Positions 7,211 to 13,658 of a DNA stretch of 14,393 bases are shown piece after piece; position 1 is the stretch's first letter, and each line of letters starts with the position of its first letter. This DNA comes from JBBSEZ01 sp038239195 (GTDB lineage Bacteria > Planctomycetota > Planctomycetia > Gemmatales > Gemmataceae). The notes under the pieces were generated by a model. The model ran no database searches and was not told the DNA's origin. It saw only the letters and a program-made list of their open reading frames with translations. The position numbers and the translations under genes are program-made. The stretch lies in NCBI GenBank assembly GCA_038239195.1, contig JBBSEZ010000254.1, positions 1 to 14,393 on the forward strand. The letters are read 5' to 3'.

Positions 7211-8569
7211 ATGAGCGGCAGTTGGCCGAAGATCATTCGCGATCCGATTCACGACTTGATCGCGTTTGAAGATGTCCCGTGCGATCGGTTATTGCTGGAC
7301 TTGTTGAACGCTCGGGAAGTCCAGCGGTTGCGCCGGATCAAGCAGTTGGGGCTGACGGAGTTGGTCTTCCCGGCCGCCAACCACAGCCGATTCGCCCATT
7401 CGCTGGGCGTCTTGCACATCGCCCGCCGGTTCCTCGACCGCTTCCAGCAACTGACAGGGCACGGGCTGGACGAAGAGCGGCGCACCCTGGTGCTCGCGGC
7501 GGCCCTCCTCCACGACGTCGGCCACGGGCCGTTCTCGCATGCGTTCGAGAAGGTCACGGGGCAGAACCACGAGCGCTACACCCTGGCCATCATCCTGGAC
7601 GAACAGACCGAGGTACACCAGAAACTGCGCGCCCACAGTTCCACGCTCCCGCAGCAACTTGCGCAGTTCTTCGATGAAGAAACGCCGCCGTCCGGCGGCG
7701 GTCATCGCGTGCCTCCCTACCTGGCCCAGATCATCTCCAGCCAGCTCGATGCGGATCGCTGCGATTACCTTCTGCGCGATAGCCACGCCACGGGCACGAA
7801 TTACGGGAACTACGATCTGTCCTGGCTCCTCGCTCAACTTCGCCTGCAACCCGATGGCGCCCGGTTCTACCTCAGCCGCAAGGCCCTCTCGGTCGCGGAG
7901 GCCTACCTGTTCGCGCGCGCCCACATGTATCGAACGGTCTACTTCCACAAGACGACGCGCGCCGCCGAGGTCATGCTCCGGTTGCTGTTCCAGCGATTCA
8001 AGGAGTTGCTCGCCGAGGCCACGCCTTCGGCCAGGCTGGGAGTGGTCCCCGGTGCGCCCGGGCGCGCCCACGCCGCTTTCCTCGGGCCGATGGCGCTGCC
8101 CGACTACTTGCGGCTGGACGATCATACCATCACCGAGTTCCTCAAAGGCTGCACCGAGGCGTCGGATCCCGTCCTGCGCGATTTGAGCCTGGGCCTGTTG
8201 AACCGCCACCTGTTCAAAGCAACCGACGCCACGTCGGTCATTCAGGCTGGCGAAGTGGGCAAGTTAAACGCCTTCGACGCGCGCGTGCGCGATCACCTGA
8301 AGCAAGCTGGCCTTGACCCCCGTTTCGCTTTTGCCGATGACACCCCTGGCGATACTCCTTACAAGCCGTACAACCCAGACGACCGCAACCCGGCAACGCA
8401 GATCTACATCGAGGGGACGGGCGGGAGGCCAGTCGAGATCAGCACGGAGTCGGAGACGGTCGCTCAACTTCGCAAGCGCTACGTCCTCGTCCGTTACTAC
8501 TCGCCCCCGGAGCAACGCGAGGCGATCAACCGCATCGCCGGAGCCATCCTGTACAAGGGGCAGTCATGA
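7211..8569 (+). CDS. HD-domain phosphohydrolase, dNTPase-like (COG1078)
   Basis: This 452-residue soluble protein belongs to the HD superfamily, in the branch that includes Bacillus YwfO and Enterococcus EF1143, a dNTP triphosphohydrolase. It opens with IIRDPIHDLIAFE (8-20), the branch signature. The metal ligands are H63 (RFAHSLG), H101 and D102 (LLHDVGHGPFSH) and D180 (SSQLDADRCDYLLRDSHATG, the last hallmark). The middle holds long helices (about 225-290), and residues about 355-452 form a less conserved C-terminal domain with VRYYSPPEQREAINR. It probably removes triphosphate from deoxynucleotides, or cleaves another nucleotide. The ATG has GGAG five bases upstream. Its stop codon overlaps the next gene's start (ATGA), so the two are translationally coupled. 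All key HD residues are intact. The true substrate cannot be read from sequence. Confidence 0.88.
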   Translation: MSGSWPKIIRDPIHDLIAFEDVPCDRLLLDLLNAREVQRLRRIKQLGLTELVFPAANHSRFAHSLGVLHIARRFLDRFQQLTGHGLDEERRTLVLAAALLHDVGHGPFSHAFEKVTGQNHERYTLAIILDEQTEVHQKLRAHSSTLPQQLAQFFDEETPPSGGGHRVPPYLAQIISSQLDADRCDYLLRDSHATGTNYGNYDLSWLLAQLRLQPDGARFYLSRKALSVAEAYLFARAHMYRTVYFHKTTRAAEVMLRLLFQRFKELLAEATPSARLGVVPGAPGRAHAAFLGPMALPDYLRLDDHTITEFLKGCTEASDPVLRDLSLGLLNRHLFKATDATSVIQAGEVGKLNAFDARVRDHLKQAGLDPRFAFADDTPGDTPYKPYNPDDRNPATQIYIEGTGGRPVEISTESETVAQLRKRYVLVRYYSPPEQREAINRIAGAILYKGQS

Positions 8570-9087
8570 ACACGGGCCAGTTTTGGTGGTTGGCCGCCGT
8601 GATCGGCGCTCACGAAGGTGGGCAGGTGATCGGGCGCACGCGCCTTCAGAAGACGGTCAAGTTGCTCCAGCGCCTTGGCCTGCCGACCGATTACCTGTAC
8701 ACGATCTTCTTCTACGGGCCTTACAGCGAAGGCGTCTTCTCCGACGTTCGCCTCCTCGAACAACTCGGGCTGGTGAAGGAGACCGAGCGCTCCACTCCAG
8801 AGGGCGCCTACCTCTACGCGGCTCAGGCGACAACCACCGACCTGCCGGACGTCGAGCGGTTTCGCCCCGCCATTCGGCGAATGGAGAAGGCAGACGCGGT
8901 CGTTCTGGAGTTGGCGGCCACGTACGACGCATTCCGCGAGATGGGCGCCGACCACACCGAGGCGGTGGAGCGCCTGCGTCGAAAGAAAGGGGCGAAGTGC
9001 GACAGCGGGCGACAGGAGGCCGCCCTGGCGTTACTGCGCGAACTGGGCTTGCCGGCCGGAGAGGATGCCGCCGCCGCGGTCGAGTGA
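8566..9087 (+). CDS. YwgA/Panacea-like small protein coupled to the HD hydrolase
   Basis: The 173-residue protein has an N-terminal segment MNTGQFWWLAAVI..., then RTRLQKTVKLLQRLG (24-38) and TIFFYGPYSEGVFSDVRLLEQLGLV (46-70). The order LQK..LLQ, then YGPYS, then a leucine-rich helix ending GLV is typical of YwgA-family proteins and resembles the Panacea/SocA-type antitoxin fold. The C-terminal half is helical and ends in an alanine/glutamate-rich tail. In Bacillus subtilis ywgA also lies next to the HD-hydrolase gene ywfO, so the pairing is widespread. The start overlaps the hydrolase stop by ATGA. The tight coupling suggests a subunit, regulator or antitoxin for the hydrolase; that is an inference. 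No catalytic motif is visible. Confidence 0.65.
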   Translation: MNTGQFWWLAAVIGAHEGGQVIGRTRLQKTVKLLQRLGLPTDYLYTIFFYGPYSEGVFSDVRLLEQLGLVKETERSTPEGAYLYAAQATTTDLPDVERFRPAIRRMEKADAVVLELAATYDAFREMGADHTEAVERLRRKKGAKCDSGRQEAALALLRELGLPAGEDAAAAVE

Positions 9088-9243
9088 GGGGCAAGGCCCA
9101 TGCCCTCTCGCCGAGCGGGCCAAGGAGGACTTGACGGGCTGGCGAATCGGGAACGCACAGGACACGGCTGATGAGGACGACCGGGCCTGGCGCCCGCGCT
9201 GGGAGAGTAACTTCGCCACTCGACCGATCAAGCGAACGCAGGG

Positions 9244-9351
9244 GAGGCGACGGGGAAGTCGCTGATGCCGGAGGGGCTGGAGGCGCAGGTGAGCAACCGG
9301 GAGATGGCGGACCTCATCGCGTACTTGCGGGCGGTGGCGGGGGCGCGATGA
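9244..9351 (+). pseudogene. remnant of the 3' end of a PVC-type cytochrome gene
   Basis: This 108-bp stretch matches 6989-7096, the last 36 codons of the intact cytochrome gene, at 100 of 108 bases. It is in the same frame, with no gaps, and ends at an equivalent TGA. The encoded tail includes SLMPEGLEAQV and REMADLIAYLRAVAGAR, with three residue changes from the intact copy. Five of the eight base changes are silent, and they fall in four codons. There is no propeller, HEAT or heme segment before it, and I see no similarity upstream of the match. It is either what is left of a deleted paralogue or a recombined fragment. Confidence 0.85.
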
Positions 9352-9467
9352 AAGAGGGAGGGCCCGGCTGGCGGGGCCGGCCTGTCCTGGCGACGACAGC
9401 GAGACACTTCTCGCCCATCCCCACCACGATGGGGGCCCCAGACTCACCTGCTCAACGGCGGGGTGGG

Positions 9468-9550
9468 GTGAGCACGTGACTTTCGCAGCGCAAGTCGTTG
9501 CCAAGACACAGCCTGCGCCAGCAGAAAAAGTCACGTGGTCACGTGCTCAC
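9468..9550. repeat. 13-bp inverted repeat with three CACGTG palindromes
   Basis: GTGAGCACGTGAC (9468-9480) is perfectly inverted at 9538-9550, with 57 bases between the arms. The right side also has a tandem GTCACGTG duplication (9530-9537 and 9538-9545), so CACGTG occurs at 9473, 9532 and 9540. AAA/TTT flanks extend the match to the first right-hand copy. It could be a two-site operator for the gene at 9710, or the ends of a tiny degenerate insertion. No transposase is present. Confidence 0.6.
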
Positions 9551-9709
9551 TATGGCAGGGGTGGAGCAATTGTCAGGCAAAGGCCTTCCCTTCGCCGATT
9601 GCGCGAGGGGCTCGCGAGGATCGCCGGGCGTCGGGGGCCGCTGGACAAGGAGGACAGAGACCGGCTACGCTGGCGAGAGCAACGGGAACGAGGTGTGGGA
9701 GGGCGTGGC

Positions 9710-10336
9710 ATGGACGAGGCGGAGTGGATGGCCTGCGAGAGCCCCACGCCCATGCTCCAGTTCCTGTCCGACCGGGCCAGCGAGCGGAAATGGAGGCTCT
9801 TCGCCTGTGCGTGCGTGCGAGGGGTTTGGCACTTGCTGACGACGTATCACAGCCGCCGAGCCGTGGAGGTCGGGGAGCGCTACGCCGATGGCCTGGCCGA
9901 TGAGTACGAGCGGCGGCGCGCTCGCCAGTCTGCGGATTTCGATTGCGGAGGAGCCGCATCGTACCCCGCCATCCAGGCGGCCAAGCTCTGCGTGAGCGAC
10001 TGGCCTGGCCAGAGCCTTGTCGCAGAGGTCTGTCGTCGTACGGCGGAAGCGGCTGGCAAGCGAGAGGAGCGAAAGGCCCATTGTGCGTTCCTGCGCGACG
10101 TCTTTCGCCCTCCGCCCTTCTCGAATACCACCTTGGTCCCCGCTTGGCTGACGCCGAACGTCGAGGCCGTTGCCACCACCATCTACGCAGAGCGCCGCTT
10201 CGACGACCTCCCCGTCCTTGCCGACGCGCTCGAAGACGCCGGCTGCGCCGACCAAGTTATCCTTGACCACCTGCGCGGCCCCGGCCCGCACGTGCGCGGA
10301 TGCTGGTCCCTGGACCTCGTGTTGGGGAAGGAGTGA
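9710..10336 (+). CDS. Gemmataceae-type small conserved protein, paralogue 1
   Basis: The 208-residue soluble protein is of unknown function. It starts MDEAEWMACESPTPMLQFL (1-19), followed by SERKWRLFACACVRGVWHLL (24-43) and a helix AVEVGERYADG (51-61). The middle varies. The C-terminal part is again conserved: VPAWLTPNVEAVATTIYAE, LPVLADALEDAGC, ILDHLRGPGPHVRGCWSLDLVLGKE. The Cys-rich helix and the closing GPHVRGCW motif recur in the next gene, and I recall similar proteins in many copies in Gemmata-like genomes. No signal peptide, membrane segment or catalytic triad is visible. The open frame extends upstream to 9476, but the ATG at 9710 matches the paralogue's start and has GGGAGGG six bases upstream. 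Its stop lies 3 bp before the next start. Confidence 0.75.
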   Translation: MDEAEWMACESPTPMLQFLSDRASERKWRLFACACVRGVWHLLTTYHSRRAVEVGERYADGLADEYERRRARQSADFDCGGAASYPAIQAAKLCVSDWPGQSLVAEVCRRTAEAAGKREERKAHCAFLRDVFRPPPFSNTTLVPAWLTPNVEAVATTIYAERRFDDLPVLADALEDAGCADQVILDHLRGPGPHVRGCWSLDLVLGKE

Positions 10337-10339
10337 GTC

Positions 10340-11008
10340 GTGACCGAGAGCGCGTGGCTGGCCTGCACCGACCCGCACCCGATGCTCATGTTCCTGACTG
10401 GCAGGGTGAGCGACCGGAAGTTGCGGCTGTTCGCCTGCGGTTGCTGCCGCCGCATTTGGCACCTGCTGACCGACGAGCAGAGTCGGAAGGCGGTCGAGGT
10501 AGCAGAGCGGTATGCGGAGGGCGATCTCAACGACGATGACCTGAACACCGCTTGCGCCGCTGTTGGGGCCGCCTCAATGTACTCTTTGGGTTGCCCCGCT
10601 GCCGCCGCCGAAGCTGCTGCCGAGGCAACCTGGGGCCACGACGCTTTCGGCGGTCCCTACCATGCTTCCCTTCTCACTTACAACGTCTCTTATGCGGTCG
10701 GGGAGGCTGTCAGTGAGAGCATTGCTCAGTGTGACCTCCTTCGCGACGTCAACGGCAATCCGTTTCGCCCGGTCGCCATCGCCCCATCGTGGCTGACGCC
10801 CCCCGTCGTCGCCATCGCTCGGGCCGCCTATGAGGAACGCGCTCTGCCGCGCGGCGAACTTGACCTCGCCCGTCTTGCCATCCTGGCCGACGCCCTTCTC
10901 GACGCCGGCTGCCCGACTCAAACCATCCTCGATCATCTTCGCAGCCCTGGCCCCCACGTTCGCGGCTGCTGGGCCGTCGATCTGATCCTTGACACGTCAA
11001 GCAACTGA
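10340..11008 (+). CDS. Gemmataceae-type small conserved protein, paralogue 2
   Basis: This 222-residue protein is a paralogue of the preceding one. MTESAWLACTDPHPMLMFL (1-19), SDRKLRLFACGCCRRIWHLL (24-43) and AVEVAERYAEG (51-61) line up without gaps. The end matches too: APSWLTPPVVAIARAAYEER, LAILADALLDAGC and ILDHLRSPGPHVRGCWAVDLIL. The central alanine-rich stretch (about 73-100) differs between copies. The GTG start has AAGGAG, lying in the last codons of paralogue 1, six bases upstream, so the genes are translationally coupled. The cysteines of the FACGCCRR segment could bind metal or form a structural core, but there is no spaced zinc motif. The gene converges with the restriction endonuclease gene. 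The function is unknown. Confidence 0.75.
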   Translation: MTESAWLACTDPHPMLMFLTGRVSDRKLRLFACGCCRRIWHLLTDEQSRKAVEVAERYAEGDLNDDDLNTACAAVGAASMYSLGCPAAAAEAAAEATWGHDAFGGPYHASLLTYNVSYAVGEAVSESIAQCDLLRDVNGNPFRPVAIAPSWLTPPVVAIARAAYEERALPRGELDLARLAILADALLDAGCPTQTILDHLRSPGPHVRGCWAVDLILDTSSN

Positions 11009-11060
11009 AACGAAACGACTTGGAATGAAACAAAACGACCCTTCACAGTGGCGTTTTGTT
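11006..11060. repeat. direct repeats plus inverted repeat between convergent genes
   Basis: TGAAACGAAACGAC (11006-11019, beginning in the stop codon) and TGAAACAAAACGAC (11026-11039) differ at one base and lie 20 bp apart. AACAAAACG in the second copy (11029-11037) is inverted as CGTTTTGTT (11052-11060), with a 14-base loop. Because it lies between convergent ends, a two-way terminator is the simplest reading, with A/T runs on the two sides of the stem. The stem is A+T-rich and weak. Confidence 0.45.
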
Positions 11061-11080
11061 GCAAAGCCCGGGGACGTGGA

Positions 11081-12148
11081 TCAGGCGCCCGGCACTCCCT
11101 CGTCCGCGTCCTCGGGCAGTTCGTCCGGCTCGGAGGCTTCCTCGGGCTTGGCTTCTCGGCGCACCGTCAGGTTCTCCCCGGCCAGGGTGGCGCTGAACTG
11201 GTCGCGCTTCATCTGGAGGAGAAGGTCCGGCAGTTCCTCCAGGGCAGTCGGGGCCTCCGCCAGGACAGCCTGGAGCGGCTCGTGAACGTACTTTTCCAGG
11301 AACCTGGTCATCGTCGGCCCGGCGAGGGATCGCAGATATTCCCAGGCCGCCTCGCCGACGTACTCCTCGCCCCCCTCGGCGACGAACTTCGCCTTCAGCT
11401 CGTCGAGCTTGGCGTTGGGCGTCGAGTCGAGCACCACCAGGACGGGAACGTAGCCGCTGGCCTTGCAGTCGGCGGGGAACGCCAGCTCCTCCTTCCACCG
11501 GCCCTGCCCGGAGGCAGCGATGGTCACGCGCAGCTTGATCTCGTGCGCCCGCTTGTCGCGGATGCAATCGACCTGCCGGCCCTTCGTACGGTTGCCCCGC
11601 CGCTTGACGGGGCTTTTCCCGGCGGCGCACGGGACGCCGCCGATGGCGGCTGCGATGATCGGCTCAAAGACGTAACCTGTTTCCTGCGCCGCCCGGTTGT
11701 CGATGTCGTAGATCCACTTTCGCCACAACAAGAAGGGCGTCAGCGCCTTGGCGCCAAGACAGCCGTACTGGAGCAGTCCCCGCGGACCGACCTGCTCCAC
11801 CGTGGGGACCGGCTGGGTCTTGAGGATGCGCTCGTACTTGAGCCGTCCCTTGTGCATGGCCGCCAGGCAGGCAAAGTAGGTCTCGGCGTCCTTGTCCAGG
11901 CCAACGAGCGCCTCGAAGGCGGCCAGGAAGGGGTGGCCCGGCAGACAAAGAAGCTCCATCGACTGCACGCCGAAAAACGGAGGCAACTCCCGGGCGGCGG
12001 TCGGGAGGTGCTCCTCGAGCCCGAGGTCGCGCGCGATCAGCGCGACCAGGTAGGCGCAGACGTCATCCTCCAGGGCAACTCCCTGCATCGACCCGCCGAC
12101 GGATTGGGCCTTGGCGATGATGCTGCGCTGCGTCTGGGTCAGTCCCAC
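11081..12148 (-). CDS. type II restriction endonuclease, PD-(D/E)xK fold
   Basis: The 355-residue protein has a PD-(D/E)xK nuclease core: E162 in an ETGYVFEP helix, D194 in GRQVDCI, and E203-x-K205 in AHEIKLRVT, followed by IAASGQGRWKEELAFP. This order of strand, D, short turn and ExK is the standard nuclease site and should cut DNA with Mg2+. The segment EIKLRVTIAASGQGRW reminds me of ApaLI-type enzymes, but I cannot confirm that or name the target sequence. The C-terminus is acidic and rich in P and E. The GTG at 12148 is chosen because AAGGAG sits eight bases upstream and it overlaps the methyltransferase stop by 10 bp. The longer in-frame extension reads antisense to the real methyltransferase frame. 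Gene order places protection (methylation) first. Confidence 0.8.
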   Translation of the reverse strand: MGLTQTQRSIIAKAQSVGGSMQGVALEDDVCAYLVALIARDLGLEEHLPTAARELPPFFGVQSMELLCLPGHPFLAAFEALVGLDKDAETYFACLAAMHKGRLKYERILKTQPVPTVEQVGPRGLLQYGCLGAKALTPFLLWRKWIYDIDNRAAQETGYVFEPIIAAAIGGVPCAAGKSPVKRRGNRTKGRQVDCIRDKRAHEIKLRVTIAASGQGRWKEELAFPADCKASGYVPVLVVLDSTPNAKLDELKAKFVAEGGEEYVGEAAWEYLRSLAGPTMTRFLEKYVHEPLQAVLAEAPTALEELPDLLLQMKRDQFSATLAGENLTVRREAKPEEASEPDELPEDADEGVPGA

Positions 12149-13347
12149 AGGAGGCGCTCCTTTGCTCGGACAACGCCGTGAAATCTCTCCCGCACCAGCC
12201 GGGTCACTTCTGCGAGGGCAGGGCTTTTCCCGCTCGACAGGGTCGGCACGAAACTCAAGAGCGCGCCGTGGCCTTCCCTCGGCCGCGCCTGCGCCAGCCC
12301 CTCCAAGAGGGCCCGGGCGACGACTTCCGCCAACAGCGGGGGGACGGCGTTGCCGATCTGCTGGGCCTGCTGAGACGCGGGGCCGGTACACGCGAAGTCG
12401 TCGGGAAAAGTCTGGATGCGGGCGCATTCGCGGAGCGTCAGGTTCCGGTCCTCGGACGGGTGCAAGAACTCGGCCACGGCGCCGCCCGTGATGGCCTTAC
12501 ACGGCTCGTCGGGCTTGAGGCGCCTCACGCCGAACGGGGCCCCGCCGCGCTGCGCGGAGGGGGTGCCGTCCATTACTCGCCGGTTGGCGCGCCTCGTGAA
12601 GCTGTCGTGCCATAGCTCGTTGGGCAGGTCGCGCATGGTCTGGCCCGGCAGCAACCGGCGGGCGCGTGCCAGATCGACCCCGGCGAGGGGGCGATAGAAG
12701 TGCCCCTGGGGAACGCCTGGCCCGGCCGTCGCTGCTGGCGGCAGGCCGGCGAGCGCTTCCTCCACCGATGGCGTGCGTGGCAGACACGTTCCGCCGAGGG
12801 CCGCGCCGGGAGCGCCGTAAGCGGTGTGGGTTGGATCGGGGAACGGCGGCTCCCAGCCGAGGCCGCCGACGGCGATGACGCGTTTGCGGTGCTGCGGCAC
12901 GCCGTAGTTGGCGGCATTCACCTTGCGGAGGTGAATGCGGTAGCCCGCCCCCACCAGGGGCGTCAGCAGCTCCAGCACCCGGCTCCCTCCCTCGGCGGTC
13001 AGAAAGCCCTCGACGTTCTCGAAGACGAAGGCAAGCGGGCGATGTCGAACCACGACTTGCGCGAAGCAGGACACGAGGGTGTTGCGGCTGTCCCCTGGCC
13101 TCCGCAAGCCGGCCGAGGAGAAGCCCTGACAAGGCGGGCCGCCCGCGATCACCGCCGCCTCGGGCAACTCCGTGTACTCGGCGATCTCCCGGCAGACGGC
13201 GTGGTCGCCCAGGTTGGCGCGGTACGTCTCGACGGCGGGAGGGTCGTTGTCGATCCCGCAGACCAGCTCGAAGCCGGCTCTCTGGAAGCCTTGCGAGAGG
13301 CCGCCGGCGCCACAGAACAAGTCTGCCACCGTCCAGCAAGAGGCCAT
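12139..13347 (-). CDS. DNA (cytosine-5) methyltransferase of a type II R-M system
   Basis: All core motifs of C5 methyltransferases are present in this 402-residue protein. They are DLFCGAGGLSQGF (motif I, 9-21, binds S-adenosylmethionine), GGPPCQGFS (motif IV, 69-77, catalytic C73), ENVEGF (motif VI, 110-115), QHRKRVI (motif VIII, 152-158), RECARIQTFPD (motif IX, 306-316) and QQIGNAVPPLLAE (motif X, 329-341). The variable target-recognition region is about 165-300. About 50 residues beyond motif X (352-402) form an extra C-terminal tail. It should methylate one cytosine in the site cut by the adjacent endonuclease and so protect host DNA. The start at 13347 places motif I at the usual distance; its ribosome-binding site (GGGGA about 10 bases upstream) is mediocre. 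It overlaps the endonuclease gene, so the two share a transcript. Confidence 0.95.
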   Translation of the reverse strand: MASCWTVADLFCGAGGLSQGFQRAGFELVCGIDNDPPAVETYRANLGDHAVCREIAEYTELPEAAVIAGGPPCQGFSSAGLRRPGDSRNTLVSCFAQVVVRHRPLAFVFENVEGFLTAEGGSRVLELLTPLVGAGYRIHLRKVNAANYGVPQHRKRVIAVGGLGWEPPFPDPTHTAYGAPGAALGGTCLPRTPSVEEALAGLPPAATAGPGVPQGHFYRPLAGVDLARARRLLPGQTMRDLPNELWHDSFTRRANRRVMDGTPSAQRGGAPFGVRRLKPDEPCKAITGGAVAEFLHPSEDRNLTLRECARIQTFPDDFACTGPASQQAQQIGNAVPPLLAEVVARALLEGLAQARPREGHGALLSFVPTLSSGKSPALAEVTRLVRERFHGVVRAKERLLWD

Positions 13348-13658
13348 GCTTCATCCCCGGGCGCGTGCGTCGCTCAGTTTCACCGGGCAATGATACCCGA
13401 AAGAAGGGTACAAGCGTATCGTAAATTTCTGTCCAGATGATGACCGAGGAGCCAGACCACGGACTTATCTGCTCCAAGCGCATCGCTCGATCTCCTGAAG
13501 CATAGCGCGCCGCAAGACAGGCGGACAGGCGGCGCGCCGCCTTCGGTGACAACGTTTCTCGGGCAATCGCTTGGCGCAGCCGGCAACGTCGGCGCAGCTC
13601 GCCAGGCCCCTGACGGCGGAGGACACCGACGTGGCGAGAAAGAACGAAGCCAAGCCAC
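13348..13658. other. intergenic region upstream of the methyltransferase
   Basis: This 311-bp gap between two minus-strand genes shows no convincing gene. It includes an A+T-richer patch (about 13390-13435) unlike the surrounding DNA, where a methyltransferase promoter would be expected. TACCC (13394-13398) and GGGTA (13406-13410) are inverted there around GAAAGAA and could be an operator. Further upstream, GCGCGCCGC (13505-13513) and GCGGCGCGC (13529-13537) form a GC-rich hairpin with a 15-base loop and no U-tract, a possible terminator for the DUF1501 gene. No controller (C) protein gene is seen. Confidence 0.4.

Larger units (their letters stand above)
9088..9709. other. gene-poor scar between the HD/YwgA operon and the tandem paralogues
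   Basis: No complete gene is visible in this 622-bp gap. It holds the cytochrome-gene 3' remnant (9244-9351) and the CACGTG inverted repeat (9468-9550). An open plus frame from about 9065 to 9265 has a plausible charged composition (AERAKEDLTGWR, DDRAWRPRW) but no start signal or recognised family, so it may be another decayed fragment. Mixed fragments with no intact gene suggest past insertion, deletion or recombination. Confidence 0.6.

Noticed and set aside
5810..7252. Open frame antisense to the cytochrome gene, 480 codons
   Set aside because: The plus strand encodes HEAT repeats and the CATCH heme motif; the antisense translation shows only biased composition.
9476..9709. In-frame upstream extension of paralogue 1
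   Set aside because: The extension begins in the CACGTG repeat and lacks similarity to the paralogue, while the ATG at 9710 has a strong ribosome-binding site and a matching paralogue start.
11048..12181. Open frame on the plus strand opposite the endonuclease gene, 377 codons
   Set aside because: It is antisense to a gene with a PD-(D/E)xK site and coupling to the methyltransferase; it has no recognisable domain.
13380..13658. Small minus-strand frame upstream of the methyltransferase as a possible controller (C) protein
   Set aside because: The translation (PRRCPPPSG..., many cysteines and prolines) shows no helix-turn-helix pattern and no ribosome-binding site.
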